From NCBI RefSeq assembly GCF_020667835.1, contig NZ_JAFMPR010000003.1, forward strand, positions 124,001 through 188,000: a stretch of 64,000 bases of DNA, written 5' to 3'. Positions 44,499 to 52,764 of this stretch are shown piece by piece (positions within the stretch are counted from its first letter, which is position 1; each line of letters starts with the position of its first letter). The translations under genes and the position numbers were made by a program. Source of the DNA: Roseibaca sp. Y0-43 (GTDB lineage: Bacteria > Pseudomonadota > Alphaproteobacteria > Rhodobacterales > Rhodobacteraceae). A model generated the notes under the pieces. The model was not told the DNA's origin. It made no database searches and worked only from the letters and a program-made list of their open reading frames with translations.

Positions 44499-45245
44499 AT
44501 GACGGACAGCAAGATCGTTCTGATTACGGGTGCCAGCCAAGGCATTGGCCGCGCTTGCGCATTGGCCTTTCTGGAGGCGGGCCATAACGTGATCCTTGCC
44601 GCGCGCGGGCGCGAGAAGCTGGAGGCGGTCGCCAGCGCCGCCCCCGAGCGCGCGCTGGTCCACCCTTGCGACGTGTCCGACCCCGAACAGGTCGATGCCC
44701 TTTTCGCCGCGATCCAAAAGCGCTTCGGGCGGCTGGACGTGGTGTTCAACAATGCAGGCATTGGCCTGCCCGCCACAGAAATTGCCGATATTTCATGGGA
44801 GGATTGGCGGCGCGTTGCCTCGGTCAATCTGGATGGGGCGTTCCTGATCGCGCGCGGGGCCTTCGCGATGATGCGCGCGCAAGACCCCAAGGGCGGGCGG
44901 ATCATCAATAACGGCTCGATCTCGGCGCATGTGCCGCGCGTGGGGTCGGTGCCCTACACGGCCACCAAACACGCGATTACCGGGCTGACGCGCACGCTGT
45001 CGCTGGATGGGCGCAAGCATAACATCGCCTGCGGGCAGATCGACATCGGGAATGCCGCGTCCGAGATGACCGATGCCTTTGCCCGTGGAATGCCGCAGGC
45101 CGATGGGTCTATGCGGCCAGAGCCGCTTATGGATGTGGCGCATGTCGCGTCTTCGGTGCTGCACATGGCCAGCCTGCCCTTGGATGCCAATGTGCAGTTC
45201 ATGACGGTGATGGCCACGACCATGCCCTATATCGGGCGCGGCTAG
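44499..45245 (+). CDS. SDR family oxidoreductase
   Basis: Second short-chain dehydrogenase of the operon, 248 residues from the ATG at 44499 (MTDSKIVLITGASQGIGRA), behind a G-rich ribosome site. The cofactor loop GASQGIG, NNAGIGLP, the catalytic Ser in NNGSISAH and an intact YTATK motif are present, so this one looks fully active. Its substrate is unknown; it could be a further sugar dehydrogenase. It is the last gene of the galactoside operon and overlaps the convergent arsJ by 4 bases. Confidence 0.85.
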   Translation: MTDSKIVLITGASQGIGRACALAFLEAGHNVILAARGREKLEAVASAAPERALVHPCDVSDPEQVDALFAAIQKRFGRLDVVFNNAGIGLPATEIADISWEDWRRVASVNLDGAFLIARGAFAMMRAQDPKGGRIINNGSISAHVPRVGSVPYTATKHAITGLTRTLSLDGRKHNIACGQIDIGNAASEMTDAFARGMPQADGSMRPEPLMDVAHVASSVLHMASLPLDANVQFMTVMATTMPYIGRG

Positions 45246-46483
45246 GCCAATCTGCGCGCGGCCAGCCAGCTGGCCAGCGCCATTGCCCCCGCCGTGGCAA
45301 GGCACAGGGCCAGCCCGCCCAATTGGTAGCTGGCCCCCGACAGCGCCGTGCCGATCAGCCGTCCGCTGGCATTGGCCATGTAGTAGAACCCCACATCGCG
45401 GGTGATCCGGTCCGCCGCGCCGAAGGCGAGGATAAGATAGGAATGCACCGAGGAATTGACGGCAAAGACGAAGCCAAAGAGCAGGAGGCCCACGACCAAA
45501 AGGGCCGTCAGCCACGGCGCGGGGCTGCCTGCCAGCCACACGGCCAAGGCAAGGGCGAAGGGGATGGGCACCAGCAAACCCGCCCAAGTGATGGCCTTGG
45601 CGGTGATCGCTTCTTCGCTTTGCGCAGGACCGCCCAGCAGTCTGGGCGCAAAGGCCTGAACAGCACCATAGCCGATGATCCACAGCGCCATGAAACCGCC
45701 AACAAGGAAAAACGCCTCGCGCCGCCCCTCGGCGGTTCCGTCCGACAAAACCGCCTGAAAATAAATCGGGATGCCCACGACAAACCACACATCGCGCGCG
45801 CCGAACAGGAACATGCGCGCCAAGGACAGCTTGTTGACGCGCGCGTCTTTCGACCGCCAACCCGACCAGCCTTCGGAGGATTTCATCCGCCCCGGCAGGC
45901 CCGCAGGCAGGAACAGGATGATGGCGGCCAAGATGACCGCCAGCACCGCCGCCATGGCCCAGATCGCGGTCTGGAAGCCTGCGAGCGCCAGCAGCGCCGC
46001 GCCAAGGAAAAAGCCAAGGCCCTTGACGGCGTTCTTGGACCCGGTCAGGGCTGCGACCCAGCGAAAGAGGCCGTTGTTTTCCGTGGGCGCCAGCAGCTTG
46101 ACCGCCGATTTCGACGACATCTTCGACAGATCCTTGGCCACGCCCGACGCGCCTTGGACCAGCATGACGAAGATGACCGAAACGGTGATCGTCCAGTTCG
46201 GGTCAAGCTGCGCCAAGGCCGCGAGCGCCACGATCTGCAAACCCAAGCCCTCATAGAGCGTGGCCGCCAGCCCGAAGCGCGCGGCGAGCCAGCCGGCGGC
46301 CAGGTTGGTGACGATGCCGGCGACCTCGTAGAGCAGGAAAAGCCATGCGAGTTGCACGGGCGAAAACCCCAGCCCGTTGAAATGCAGAAGCACCAACATG
46401 CGCAACGCGCCATCGGACAGCATGAAGGCCCAATAGGCGGCGGTGACGGCAGCATAGGCGCGAAGCGGGTTCGGTGTGGTCAT
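45242..46483 (-). CDS. arsJ: Organoarsenical efflux MFS transporter ArsJ
   Basis: Major-facilitator exporter that removes 1-arseno-3-phosphoglycerate, the arsenate ester made by GAPDH. From the ATG at 46483 (MTTPNPLRAYAAVTAAYWAF) it has 413 residues and about 12 helices; a TTG at 46501 is less likely. Recognisable stretches are SDGALRMLVLLHFNGLGFSP, GASGVAKDLSKMSSKSAVKLL and LFRWVAALTGSKNAVKG, characteristic of ArsJ. It lies downstream of the GAPDH and ArsR-ArsC genes, completing the arsenate pathway. Confidence 0.92.
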   Translation of the reverse strand: MTTPNPLRAYAAVTAAYWAFMLSDGALRMLVLLHFNGLGFSPVQLAWLFLLYEVAGIVTNLAAGWLAARFGLAATLYEGLGLQIVALAALAQLDPNWTITVSVIFVMLVQGASGVAKDLSKMSSKSAVKLLAPTENNGLFRWVAALTGSKNAVKGLGFFLGAALLALAGFQTAIWAMAAVLAVILAAIILFLPAGLPGRMKSSEGWSGWRSKDARVNKLSLARMFLFGARDVWFVVGIPIYFQAVLSDGTAEGRREAFFLVGGFMALWIIGYGAVQAFAPRLLGGPAQSEEAITAKAITWAGLLVPIPFALALAVWLAGSPAPWLTALLVVGLLLFGFVFAVNSSVHSYLILAFGAADRITRDVGFYYMANASGRLIGTALSGASYQLGGLALCLATAGAMALASWLAARRLA

Positions 46484-46509
46484 GGCGCTGCTTCTTGGCA
46501 AGTGGGGTA

Positions 46510-46571
46510 GGGGGGCTTTGCCCCCGTCGCGGCGGTGCCGCGACTCCCCCAGGATATTTTTTCAAGGATGA
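46510..46571 (+). repeat. Dispersed two-hairpin repeat, copy C
   Basis: GGGGGC-TTT-GCCCCC and GTCGCGGC-GGT-GCCGCGAC hairpins are followed by TCCCCCAGGATATTTTTTCAAGGATGAA-type sequence. It has the same order and orientation as copy A at 19979. It fills the space between the GAPDH gene and arsJ, where it might reduce arsJ expression. Confidence 0.8.
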
Positions 46572-46576
46572 ATGGG

Positions 46577-47587
46577 TCAGAGGCTTTGGGCGACCATGCG
46601 GGTGATGTCGGCAAGGCGGCAGGCATAGCCCCATTCATTGTCATACCATGCGTAGAGTTTCACCTGCGTGCCGTTCACAACCATGGTGGATGCCGCGTCG
46701 ACAATGGAAGAGCGCGGGTCGTTGAGGTAGTCGGACGAGACGAGGGGGCGCGATTCATAGCCGAGGATGCCGTTCAGGGGGCCATCGGCGGCGGCTTTGA
46801 GCAGGCTGTTCACCTCTTCGACCGTGGTGGGGCGTTCGAGTTCGAACACGCAATCGGTGAGCGAGGCGTTCAACAGGGGCACGCGCACGGCATGGCCGTT
46901 CAGCCGACCCTTGAGTTCGGGGTAGATGAGCGTGATCGCGGTCGCGCTGCCGGTGGTCGTGGGGATGAGGTTCGTCAGCGCCGAGCGCGCGCGGCGCATG
47001 TCCTTGGCGGGGCGGTCGACCATGGTCTGGGTATTGGTCACGTCATGGATGGTGGTGATCGAGCCGTGCTTGATGCCTAGCGCTTCGTGGATGACCTTGA
47101 CCACGGGGGCGAGGCAATTGGTGGTGCAGCTTGCCGCCGTGATGATGCGGTGCTCTGCCGGGTCGTAGAGGTGCTGGTTCACGCCATAGACAAGGTTGAG
47201 CGCGCCGCCATCCTTGACGGGGGCGCTGACCACGACCTTCTGCACGCCCGCGTTGAAATAGGGGGCAAGCTTGGCGTCGGTCTTGAAGACGCCGGTGCAG
47301 TCGATGACCAGATCGACGCCAAGCTCTGCCAGCGGTAGCGCGTCGATTGTTTTCTCATGCGTCAGGCGGATGGTTTTGTCGCCCAAGGTCAGGCTGTCCG
47401 CGCCATGGCTGACCGGGGTGGGCCAGCGACCGTGCACGCTGTCGAATTCCACCAGAAGCGCGTGTTGTTCGGCGCAGCCTTCCGGGTCGTTCAGGAGGAC
47501 GATCTCGCCACCCGCGCCCGTGTCGATCAGGTCGCGCAGCGCGAGTTTGCCGATGCGGCCAAGGCCGTTCAGGGCGATACTGGTCAT
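46577..47587 (-). CDS. ArsJ-associated glyceraldehyde-3-phosphate dehydrogenase
   Basis: GAPDH homologue of 336 residues that, in ars operons, converts glyceraldehyde-3-phosphate and arsenate to 1-arseno-3-phosphoglycerate, the ArsJ substrate. NAD-binding [12 protein letters not shown] is at residues 7-18, the nucleophile is Cys154 ([11 protein letters not shown]), the general base His181, and the C-terminal [11 protein letters not shown] is intact. A dedicated resistance role rather than glycolysis follows from its place between arsRC (ATGA overlap) and arsJ. Confidence 0.92.
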   Translation of the reverse strand: MTSIALNGLGRIGKLALRDLIDTGAGGEIVLLNDPEGCAEQHALLVEFDSVHGRWPTPVSHGADSLTLGDKTIRLTHEKTIDALPLAELGVDLVIDCTGVFKTDAKLAPYFNAGVQKVVVSAPVKDGGALNLVYGVNQHLYDPAEHRIITAASCTTNCLAPVVKVIHEALGIKHGSITTIHDVTNTQTMVDRPAKDMRRARSALTNLIPTTTGSATAITLIYPELKGRLNGHAVRVPLLNASLTDCVFELERPTTVEEVNSLLKAAADGPLNGILGYESRPLVSSDYLNDPRSSIVDAASTMVVNGTQVKLYAWYDNEWGYACRLADITRMVAQSL

Positions 47588-48423
47588 TGGGCTTGGTCCT
47601 TTTGGTCTGCGGTCTGGCCGATCTGGTCGAGGCGGGTTTGAAGTGACAGGCGCGACAGGCTGGCGAAGGGCAATTCGACAAAAGCCGCGATCCGGCGGCG
47701 CAGCGCGCCATAGGTGCGGGCGAAGACGAGGGCCTTTTCGGCATCGGTGCCGGTCGCCTTGACCGGGTCAGGCAGACCCCAATGGCCGGTCAGGGGTTGG
47801 CCGGGCCATGGCGGGCATTCCTCTGCTGCGGACGTGTCGCAAACGGTAAAGACGAAATCCATAACCGGGGCGTCGGGCGTCTGGAATTCCGAGATGTGCT
47901 TGGAGCGCATCCTGTCCGTGGCATGGCCGTTGCGCGCCAGCACATCGAGCGCGAAGGGGTTGAGCCGCGAATTGGGGTGCAGGCCTGCCGAATGGGCGAT
48001 GAAGCGGCCCTGGCCCAGATCGCGCAAGAGCGCTTCGGCAAAGATGGAGCGGGCGGAATTGCCCGAGCAGATGAAAAGCACGTGGAAAGGTGTATCGGTC
48101 ATGGGCAAGCTGGCTTTGTGATCGGGCAGAAGATCCGGGCGGGCGCGGCCCAGATCGAGCGTGAGGTAGTCGATGAGCTGGCGGGCGCGCGTGATGTCGA
48201 CCGCGTAGTATAGCGAGCGACCTTCGCGGGTCTGACTGACAAGCCCGCAGGCGGTCAGGTCGGACAGGTAATGCGACAGCGTGTTGGGCTTGAGCGCAAG
48301 CGCCTGCGCGATTTCCGTCGGGCGCACCCCTTGGGGCGCAAAGCGCATGAGCAGGCGAAAGACCGACAGACGGCCGGTCTGGCCAAGGGTTGCAAAGGCG
48401 CGGATCGCATCAAACTGTTCCAT
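47584..48423 (-). CDS. ArsR-ArsC fusion: ArsR/SmtB regulator joined to thioredoxin-type arsenate reductase
   Basis: Two-domain protein of 279 residues. Residues 1-100 are a winged-helix ArsR domain ([29 protein letters not shown]). Residues 110-245 are a low-molecular-weight phosphatase-like arsenate reductase: P loop CSGNSARS with nucleophile Cys119, the resolving pair Cys195 and Cys203, and HWGLPDP with the general acid Asp219. This matches the thioredoxin-coupled class. The ArsR part has only one cysteine (Cys59) and no CxC arsenite site. A perfect palindrome overlaps the start codon, indicating autoregulation. Confidence 0.92.
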   Translation of the reverse strand: MEQFDAIRAFATLGQTGRLSVFRLLMRFAPQGVRPTEIAQALALKPNTLSHYLSDLTACGLVSQTREGRSLYYAVDITRARQLIDYLTLDLGRARPDLLPDHKASLPMTDTPFHVLFICSGNSARSIFAEALLRDLGQGRFIAHSAGLHPNSRLNPFALDVLARNGHATDRMRSKHISEFQTPDAPVMDFVFTVCDTSAAEECPPWPGQPLTGHWGLPDPVKATGTDAEKALVFARTYGALRRRIAAFVELPFASLSRLSLQTRLDQIGQTADQKDQAQ

Positions 48424-48445
48424 ATTTCCTGAATGCAGGAAATAT
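48422..48445. promoter_or_regulatory. Perfect palindrome, probable ArsR operator
   Basis: ATATTTCCTG (48422-48431) and CAGGAAATAT (48436-48445) are a perfect 10-bp inverted repeat around AATG. On the minus strand it contains the AGGAA ribosome site and the first two bases of the start codon of the ArsR-ArsC fusion, so bound repressor would cover the start of the operon. Confidence 0.8.
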
Positions 48446-48480
48446 CTGGCCCAGTCCAGTGAAGGTTTTATGACATTGGC

Positions 48481-48990
48481 TTAGTCGGCCAAGCTGTCTG
48501 GAACGATCAGCCGGGTTTGATACCGGATGCGCGGCGCAATGGCCCGCAGGTCGGCGCGCGACAGGCCGATGCAGCCAGCCGTGGGCTGCCCCGGTCCGCG
48601 CCATTGGTGGATGAAAATGGCAGAGCCGCGCCCGCGTTCAGCACGCGGCCAGTTCCAGTCGGTGATGATGACAAGGTCATACATCGGGTCAGCGCGGCGC
48701 AATCGCTCGTGGCTGTGGGGGTAGGGCGCGCGCACCATGAGGTTGTAATCCTCGTGTCTCGGGTCATCCGACCACAGGTCGCGCGGGCCGATGGGCAGCG
48801 CCCAATCGGCGGGCCGGGCCATGCGGTCGGGACGGTAGAGCATACCGACCAGACGGTGCACACCCACGGGCGTGGCCCCGTCGCCCTCGCGCTTGTCGCT
48901 GCGCACCCCGCCGCGCCCGATGGTGCAGGGGTAAAGCCGCCCCATGAAGCGCAGGCCTTGGCGGGTCAGGACCATGTCGAAGCGGGTCAC
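48481..48990 (-). CDS. L,D-transpeptidase (YkuD) family protein
   Basis: Protein of 169 residues that is almost entirely a YkuD catalytic domain. The active-site motif is complete: His128 in IFIHQW and Cys140 in PTAGCIGLS. The family forms 3-3 peptidoglycan crosslinks or attaches lipoprotein. There is no signal peptide, as in the compact YafK/ErfK-unlike group of alphaproteobacteria, so export or a cytosolic role is open. It is coupled to ribA by an ATGA overlap. Confidence 0.87.
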   Translation of the reverse strand: MTRFDMVLTRQGLRFMGRLYPCTIGRGGVRSDKREGDGATPVGVHRLVGMLYRPDRMARPADWALPIGPRDLWSDDPRHEDYNLMVRAPYPHSHERLRRADPMYDLVIITDWNWPRAERGRGSAIFIHQWRGPGQPTAGCIGLSRADLRAIAPRIRYQTRLIVPDSLAD

Positions 48991-50063
48991 AGCAAGTGCC
49001 CCGATTTCGCGGCTTTGGTGGCCAGATAGGCCGCGTTTTGCGCGGTTTCGCCCACGCGCAGGGGCACGCGTTCGACCACGTTCAGGCCGTGGGCGTTCAG
49101 CATATCGACCTTGCGGGGGTTGTTGGTCAGCAGGCGCACATCTCTGAACCCCATCTGCCGCAACAGCCCCGCGCCGATGCGGAAATCGCGCTCGTCATCC
49201 TCGAACCCTAGGCGGTGGTTTGCCTCGACGGTATCGAAGCCTTGGTCTTGCAGCGAATAGGCGCGCATCTTGTTGGCAAGGCCAATGCCGCGCCCTTCCT
49301 GGTTCAGGTAGAGCAGCACGCCCGCGCCCTCTGCCCCCATCTGCGCCAAAGCCGCGTTCAGTTGCGGGCCGCAATCGCATTTCAGGCTACCCAGCACATC
49401 GCCCGTAAAGCAGGCCGAATGCAGCCGCGCCAGCACGGGTTTCGCGCGGTCGGGCTGGCCGATCTCGATCGCGTAATGTTCCTCGCCTCCGTCACGGGGT
49501 CGGAAGATATGCACGCGGCCCGCCTCTGACGCGACCATGGGCAGGCGCGCGTTGATGACCGGGGCCATGGTGCTGGCGCGGGCAAGCTCTGCGGCCAGCG
49601 GTTCCAGCGGCAGGTTTGTCAGGCCCAAGCTGTCGGGCAGGTCGGGCGCATCCAGAACCAGCGCGGCGGGCAAAAGCTGCGCGGTTTTCACAAGCGCCAG
49701 CGCCGTGCGGTGAAGATCGGCTGACCCTTCGCGCATGGATTGGAACGGCCCTTTCATAGGGTGGCGCAGGTCATCGGCCGGGTCGGCCATGGCGCGCAGC
49801 CATGCCAGATCGGCATCTTTGGGCACCACGATCCGGGCCAGATCGCCGTCATAGGGGCGGGCTTTCAGCGTCTCTGCCCGGTGGCGGGTCAGGGCCAGAA
49901 CAAGGCCGGGGGCGCGCATGGCGTCCAGCCGTTCGGGCGTAGCGGTCTCAGCCGCCATGACCAGCGCGCGGCCCTCTGGCCCGGTCAGAACAATCGGCAC
50001 GCCCAGCCGCAAATCGGCCCGCGCGCGGTTGATCCGTTCCACCAATGTCAGCCCGAATGCCAT
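48987..50063 (-). CDS. ribA: GTP cyclohydrolase II (RibA) with degenerate N-terminal domain
   Basis: First step of riboflavin synthesis, opening GTP to the diaminopyrimidine. From the ATG at 50063 ([18 protein letters not shown]) it has 358 residues. The C-terminal half (about 165-358) is the cyclohydrolase: zinc cysteines in [28 protein letters not shown], and [12 protein letters not shown]. The N-terminal 160 residues resemble a 3,4-dihydroxy-2-butanone-4-phosphate synthase (RibB) fold but lack its acidic DRENEGD-type motif, so only GTP cyclohydrolase activity is expected. The frame is open further upstream but runs into the divergent regulator gene. Confidence 0.9.
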   Translation of the reverse strand: MAFGLTLVERINRARADLRLGVPIVLTGPEGRALVMAAETATPERLDAMRAPGLVLALTRHRAETLKARPYDGDLARIVVPKDADLAWLRAMADPADDLRHPMKGPFQSMREGSADLHRTALALVKTAQLLPAALVLDAPDLPDSLGLTNLPLEPLAAELARASTMAPVINARLPMVASEAGRVHIFRPRDGGEEHYAIEIGQPDRAKPVLARLHSACFTGDVLGSLKCDCGPQLNAALAQMGAEGAGVLLYLNQEGRGIGLANKMRAYSLQDQGFDTVEANHRLGFEDDERDFRIGAGLLRQMGFRDVRLLTNNPRKVDMLNAHGLNVVERVPLRVGETAQNAAYLATKAAKSGHLL

Positions 50064-50226
50064 GCCAGACCCGTTTTCCTTTCCCGACACATAGTCGCTG
50101 CGTGGCGAGATTTGAAACAAAACCTGCGCTGGCGACACATCCGCGTGACCTGGCTGTAGCAATTGTTGCAGCCCCGCGCCTGCGCCCGACATGCGCAATA
50201 AGCACACGCGAAAAGGAGTTTTGTCC

Positions 50227-50913
50227 ATGCCCAAGCTGAACCGCATTCTACTGGTGGATGACGACGACGATCTGCGCGAAGCACTGGCCGAGCAATTGCT
50301 GGCCACAGAGGAATTCGACGTGTTCGAAGCCGCAGACGGCGCCGCCGCGATGGAACAGGTGCGCGCGGGCCAGTTCGACCTGGCCGTGCTGGATGTGGGC
50401 CTGCCCGACACCGATGGGCGCGAGCTGTGCAAGCGGATGCGCAAGGCCGGGTTCAAATCGCCCGTGGTCATGCTGACGGGGCATGATTCGGATGCCGACA
50501 CCATCCTCGGGCTGGATTCGGGTGCGAATGACTACATCACCAAGCCGTTCAAGCTGCCCATTCTGCTGGCCCGCCTGCGCGCCCAGCTGCGCCAGCACGA
50601 GCAGTCGGAGAACGCGGTGTTCCAGCTTGGGCCGTATATGTTCAAGCCCGCGCAGAAAATGCTGGTCGATGAGAAGGACCGCAAGATCCGTCTGACCGAG
50701 AAAGAGACCAACATCCTGAAATTCCTGTATCGCGCGCCCGAAGGCGTGGTGCCGCGCGATGTGCTGCTGCACGAGGTCTGGGGCTATAACGCGGGCGTCA
50801 CGACCCATACGCTGGAGACGCATATCTACCGTTTGCGCCAGAAGATAGAGCCGGACCCCTCGAACGTGTCGCTGCTGCTGACGGAATCGGGCGGGTATCG
50901 TCTGGCTTCGTGA
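50227..50913 (+). CDS. OmpR family response regulator (CenR-like)
   Basis: Two-component DNA-binding regulator of 228 residues. The receiver domain has the acidic pocket VDDDDDL, the phosphorylated Asp near residue 56 ([13 protein letters not shown]), the Thr in MLTGHD and Lys in YITKPFKLP. The winged-helix output domain has [14 protein letters not shown] and the recognition region [18 protein letters not shown]. This resembles CenR, the essential envelope regulator of alphaproteobacteria, but that identity needs comparison. No histidine kinase gene is adjacent. A GGAG site precedes the ATG; a terminator and possible small RNA follow. Confidence 0.9.
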   Translation: MPKLNRILLVDDDDDLREALAEQLLATEEFDVFEAADGAAAMEQVRAGQFDLAVLDVGLPDTDGRELCKRMRKAGFKSPVVMLTGHDSDADTILGLDSGANDYITKPFKLPILLARLRAQLRQHEQSENAVFQLGPYMFKPAQKMLVDEKDRKIRLTEKETNILKFLYRAPEGVVPRDVLLHEVWGYNAGVTTHTLETHIYRLRQKIEPDPSNVSLLLTESGGYRLAS

Positions 50914-50964
50914 CGGGGCTGTGACAGTCTTATTGTTGCCCGAATCGTGAATAATGATAGGCTA

Positions 50965-51062
50965 ATCGGGCGATTGTTCTTCAAATCCCTCCTGCGCCGG
51001 GGTCATGGCGCAGAGTTCCTCCCTGTTGGACTGGTCCGGGCATGATCTGCCCGGACTTTTTT
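50965..51062 (+). ncRNA. Candidate small RNA with anti-Shine-Dalgarno motifs
   Basis: Downstream of the response regulator gene, CCCTCCT (50987-50993) and CCTCCC (51018-51023) flank a perfect hairpin TGCGCC/GGCGCA (50993-50998, 51007-51012), and a strong terminator ends the segment. CU-rich unpaired motifs of this kind mark trans-acting small RNAs of alphaproteobacteria. The 5' end is not defined: the sequence upstream is AT-rich (ATAATGATAGG) but no clear promoter is seen. It may be processed from the regulator's 3' UTR. Confidence 0.45.
51034..51062 (+). terminator. Rho-independent terminator
   Basis: A 9-bp stem GTCCGGGCA (51034-51042) / TGCCCGGAC (51048-51056) with a 5-base loop is followed by TTTTTT. 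It ends transcription of the response regulator and/or the candidate small RNA, just before the convergent Nudix gene. Confidence 0.92.
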
Positions 51063-51073
51063 CGTCCAACGGC

Positions 51074-51742
51074 TCAGGCAATCCGCCGAAACGCCGAAAC
51101 ACCCGTCGAATTGTCGTAGAAGGGCACCGCGTCAGGGCGGTCCTTGCCCGTGGCGATGGCCTGCACTTCGGCCAGCACCACCTCTGTGATGAAGGGCAGG
51201 TTCAGCTTGCGCGCGTCGGCAAGTGGCACCCAGTGCAGGTGCGACAGCTCCTCGCAAGCGGCCGAGAAATCGTCCAGATCGCCCATGATCGCGCCCGCAT
51301 CGGCCAGGAAGAAGCGGGCATCGAAACGCCGGGGGCGGCCCGGTGGCGTGATTGCGCGAAAGATGAAGCGCAAGCCGCCCGCGTTCGGGCGCAGCCCATG
51401 CGCGGCGAAGCCCGCCCAATCGGCGGGCGGGTTGGGCCAGTCACCGGGCAGGCCCATCATCAGCCCGGTTTCTTCCCACATTTCACGAATGGCGGCGGCG
51501 GCCAAAGCGTCGGGGTTCGCGTGCCCTTGGGCCATGCGCGCGCGGCACGGTTCCGGCATGGTGATCGGCACCTCGGCATCGGTCGCATCGAGCGCGCCGC
51601 CGGGAAAGACGAACTTGTCGGGCATGAACGCGGCAGTCGCGCCGCGCTGGCCCATCAGAACCGACGGCCCATCAGCCCCCTGCCGCAGCAAGATGATCGT
51701 GGCCGCGTCGCGGATGGCTGTTTTGTCAATGATCGCGCTCAT
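51074..51742 (-). CDS. Nudix hydrolase
   Basis: Predicted pyrophosphohydrolase of 222 residues from the ATG at 51742 (MSAIIDKTAIRDAATIILL). The Nudix core REMWEETGLMMG (Glu residues for metal binding) is near residues 96-107, preceded by FVFPGGALD, where the metal-binding helix is spaced further than in the classical box. The shape resembles NUDT7/NUDT19-like CoA or acyl-CoA hydrolases, but the substrate cannot be set. It overlaps the DUF983 gene by 17 bases. Confidence 0.87.
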   Translation of the reverse strand: MSAIIDKTAIRDAATIILLRQGADGPSVLMGQRGATAAFMPDKFVFPGGALDATDAEVPITMPEPCRARMAQGHANPDALAAAAIREMWEETGLMMGLPGDWPNPPADWAGFAAHGLRPNAGGLRFIFRAITPPGRPRRFDARFFLADAGAIMGDLDDFSAACEELSHLHWVPLADARKLNLPFITEVVLAEVQAIATGKDRPDAVPFYDNSTGVSAFRRIA

Positions 51743-52127
51743 CCCCGAACCCGTGCATACGTTTCGCCCATTGGAACGCAACGATCATGCCCTTGAACCG
51801 GGGAAGAAGAAAGAGGGTCATCGCCACCAGCAACAGCGCCGACAATGAAAACAGAAGCGTTGGGTTCATGTCATAGTTAAACATGACATAGACCATCAGC
51901 GGCACCACGGTTTTCAGCGTGATGAGCATGGTCAGATAGGCGGGGCCGTCATCGGCGCGCTGATGGCTCAGATCCTCGCCGCAGGCGGGGCAGCAATCGC
52001 GCACCGACAGATACGCGCGCAGCATGGGCGCGGCACCACAAGCCGGGCATTTGCAGCGAATACCGCGCAGCAAGGCTTGGCCAAGCGGGCGGTCTTCTTC
52101 GATTGTGTCGATCTGCGAAAGGGTCAT
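51726..52127 (-). CDS. DUF983 family membrane protein
   Basis: Protein of 133 residues from the ATG at 52127 (MTLSQIDTIEEDRPL), preceded by CAGGAG. An N-terminal zinc-ribbon-like part has two CxxC pairs (CPACG near residue 28 and CPACGEDLSH near 47), followed by two membrane helices (YLTMLITLKTVVPLMVYVMF and LLFSLSALLLVAMTLFLLP). The domain has no known function; in many alphaproteobacteria it lies near Nudix genes, as here. Confidence 0.85.
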   Translation of the reverse strand: MTLSQIDTIEEDRPLGQALLRGIRCKCPACGAAPMLRAYLSVRDCCPACGEDLSHQRADDGPAYLTMLITLKTVVPLMVYVMFNYDMNPTLLFSLSALLLVAMTLFLLPRFKGMIVAFQWAKRMHGFGDERDH

Positions 52128-52319
52128 GGGCGCGCTCCTGTGCGATTTACCTGACATAGAGCCGTTGGTCTAAAAAAGCACCTGCAATACCGATTTTGCG
52201 GCAGCGTGTCGCAAGAATGCACCGATCCCCTGCCCGTTTTTGCGACGGAACCGCCCGGCTGCCGCGTTCAACAGATACAAGGCGGCACAAGAGGCCGCGA
52301 TCGCAAACGGAGACCGACC

Positions 52320-52712
52320 ATGAAAAAGACCATTCTTTCCGCCCTGGCCCTGACCATCGCGCTGGGCGCGGGTGCGGCCTATGCCCGTGGCAATGGCGAT
52401 ATGGGTCCGCGTGCCCTGCCCAGTTTCGAAGAGCTGGACCGCGACGGTAACGGGCAGGTGACGCTGGAAGACCTGCAAGCCTTCGCCGAGGCGCGCCGCG
52501 CCGAGATGGAAGCCAAACGCGCCGAACGTATGGCCGAGCGCGCCGCCCAAATGGGCGAACGCGGGCAACGCATGTTCGACCGGGTTGACGCCAATGACGA
52601 TGGTGTGGTCGATGCCGAGGAATACGCGGCCTTCACCGACCAGATGGCCGAGCGGATGCAAAAGCGCGGCAAAGGTGGCGAGCGCGGTGAACGCGGTTGG
52701 GGCCGCCACTAA
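52320..52712 (+). CDS. Exported EF-hand protein
   Basis: Small periplasmic protein of 130 residues with a signal peptide (MKKTILSALALTIALGAGAAYA) cleaved near residue 22. Two EF-hand loops are visible: residues 40-51 (DRDGNGQVTLED) and 90-101 (DANDDGVVDAEE), separated by a charged, Met- and Arg-rich helix (EARRAEMEAKRAERMAERA). The C-terminus is Gly/Arg rich. Calcium binding is likely. It lies 52 bases before the ECF sigma gene and may be a target of that sigma factor. AACGGAG precedes the ATG. Confidence 0.85.
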   Translation: MKKTILSALALTIALGAGAAYARGNGDMGPRALPSFEELDRDGNGQVTLEDLQAFAEARRAEMEAKRAERMAERAAQMGERGQRMFDRVDANDDGVVDAEEYAAFTDQMAERMQKRGKGGERGERGWGRH

Positions 52713-52764
52713 ACATGGACCATGCGGGCGGGGCGTTTCGCCTCGCCCGGTGAAAGGGTGACAG

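Noticed and set aside
46484-46501. TTG start at 46501 for arsJ
   Set aside because: The ATG at 46483 matches the expected N-terminus; the extension would start in weak sequence without a ribosome site.
52247-52268. GGAAC...CGTT resembling an EcfG general-stress promoter upstream of the EF-hand gene
   Set aside because: The spacer is 13 bases, not the 16-17 needed.
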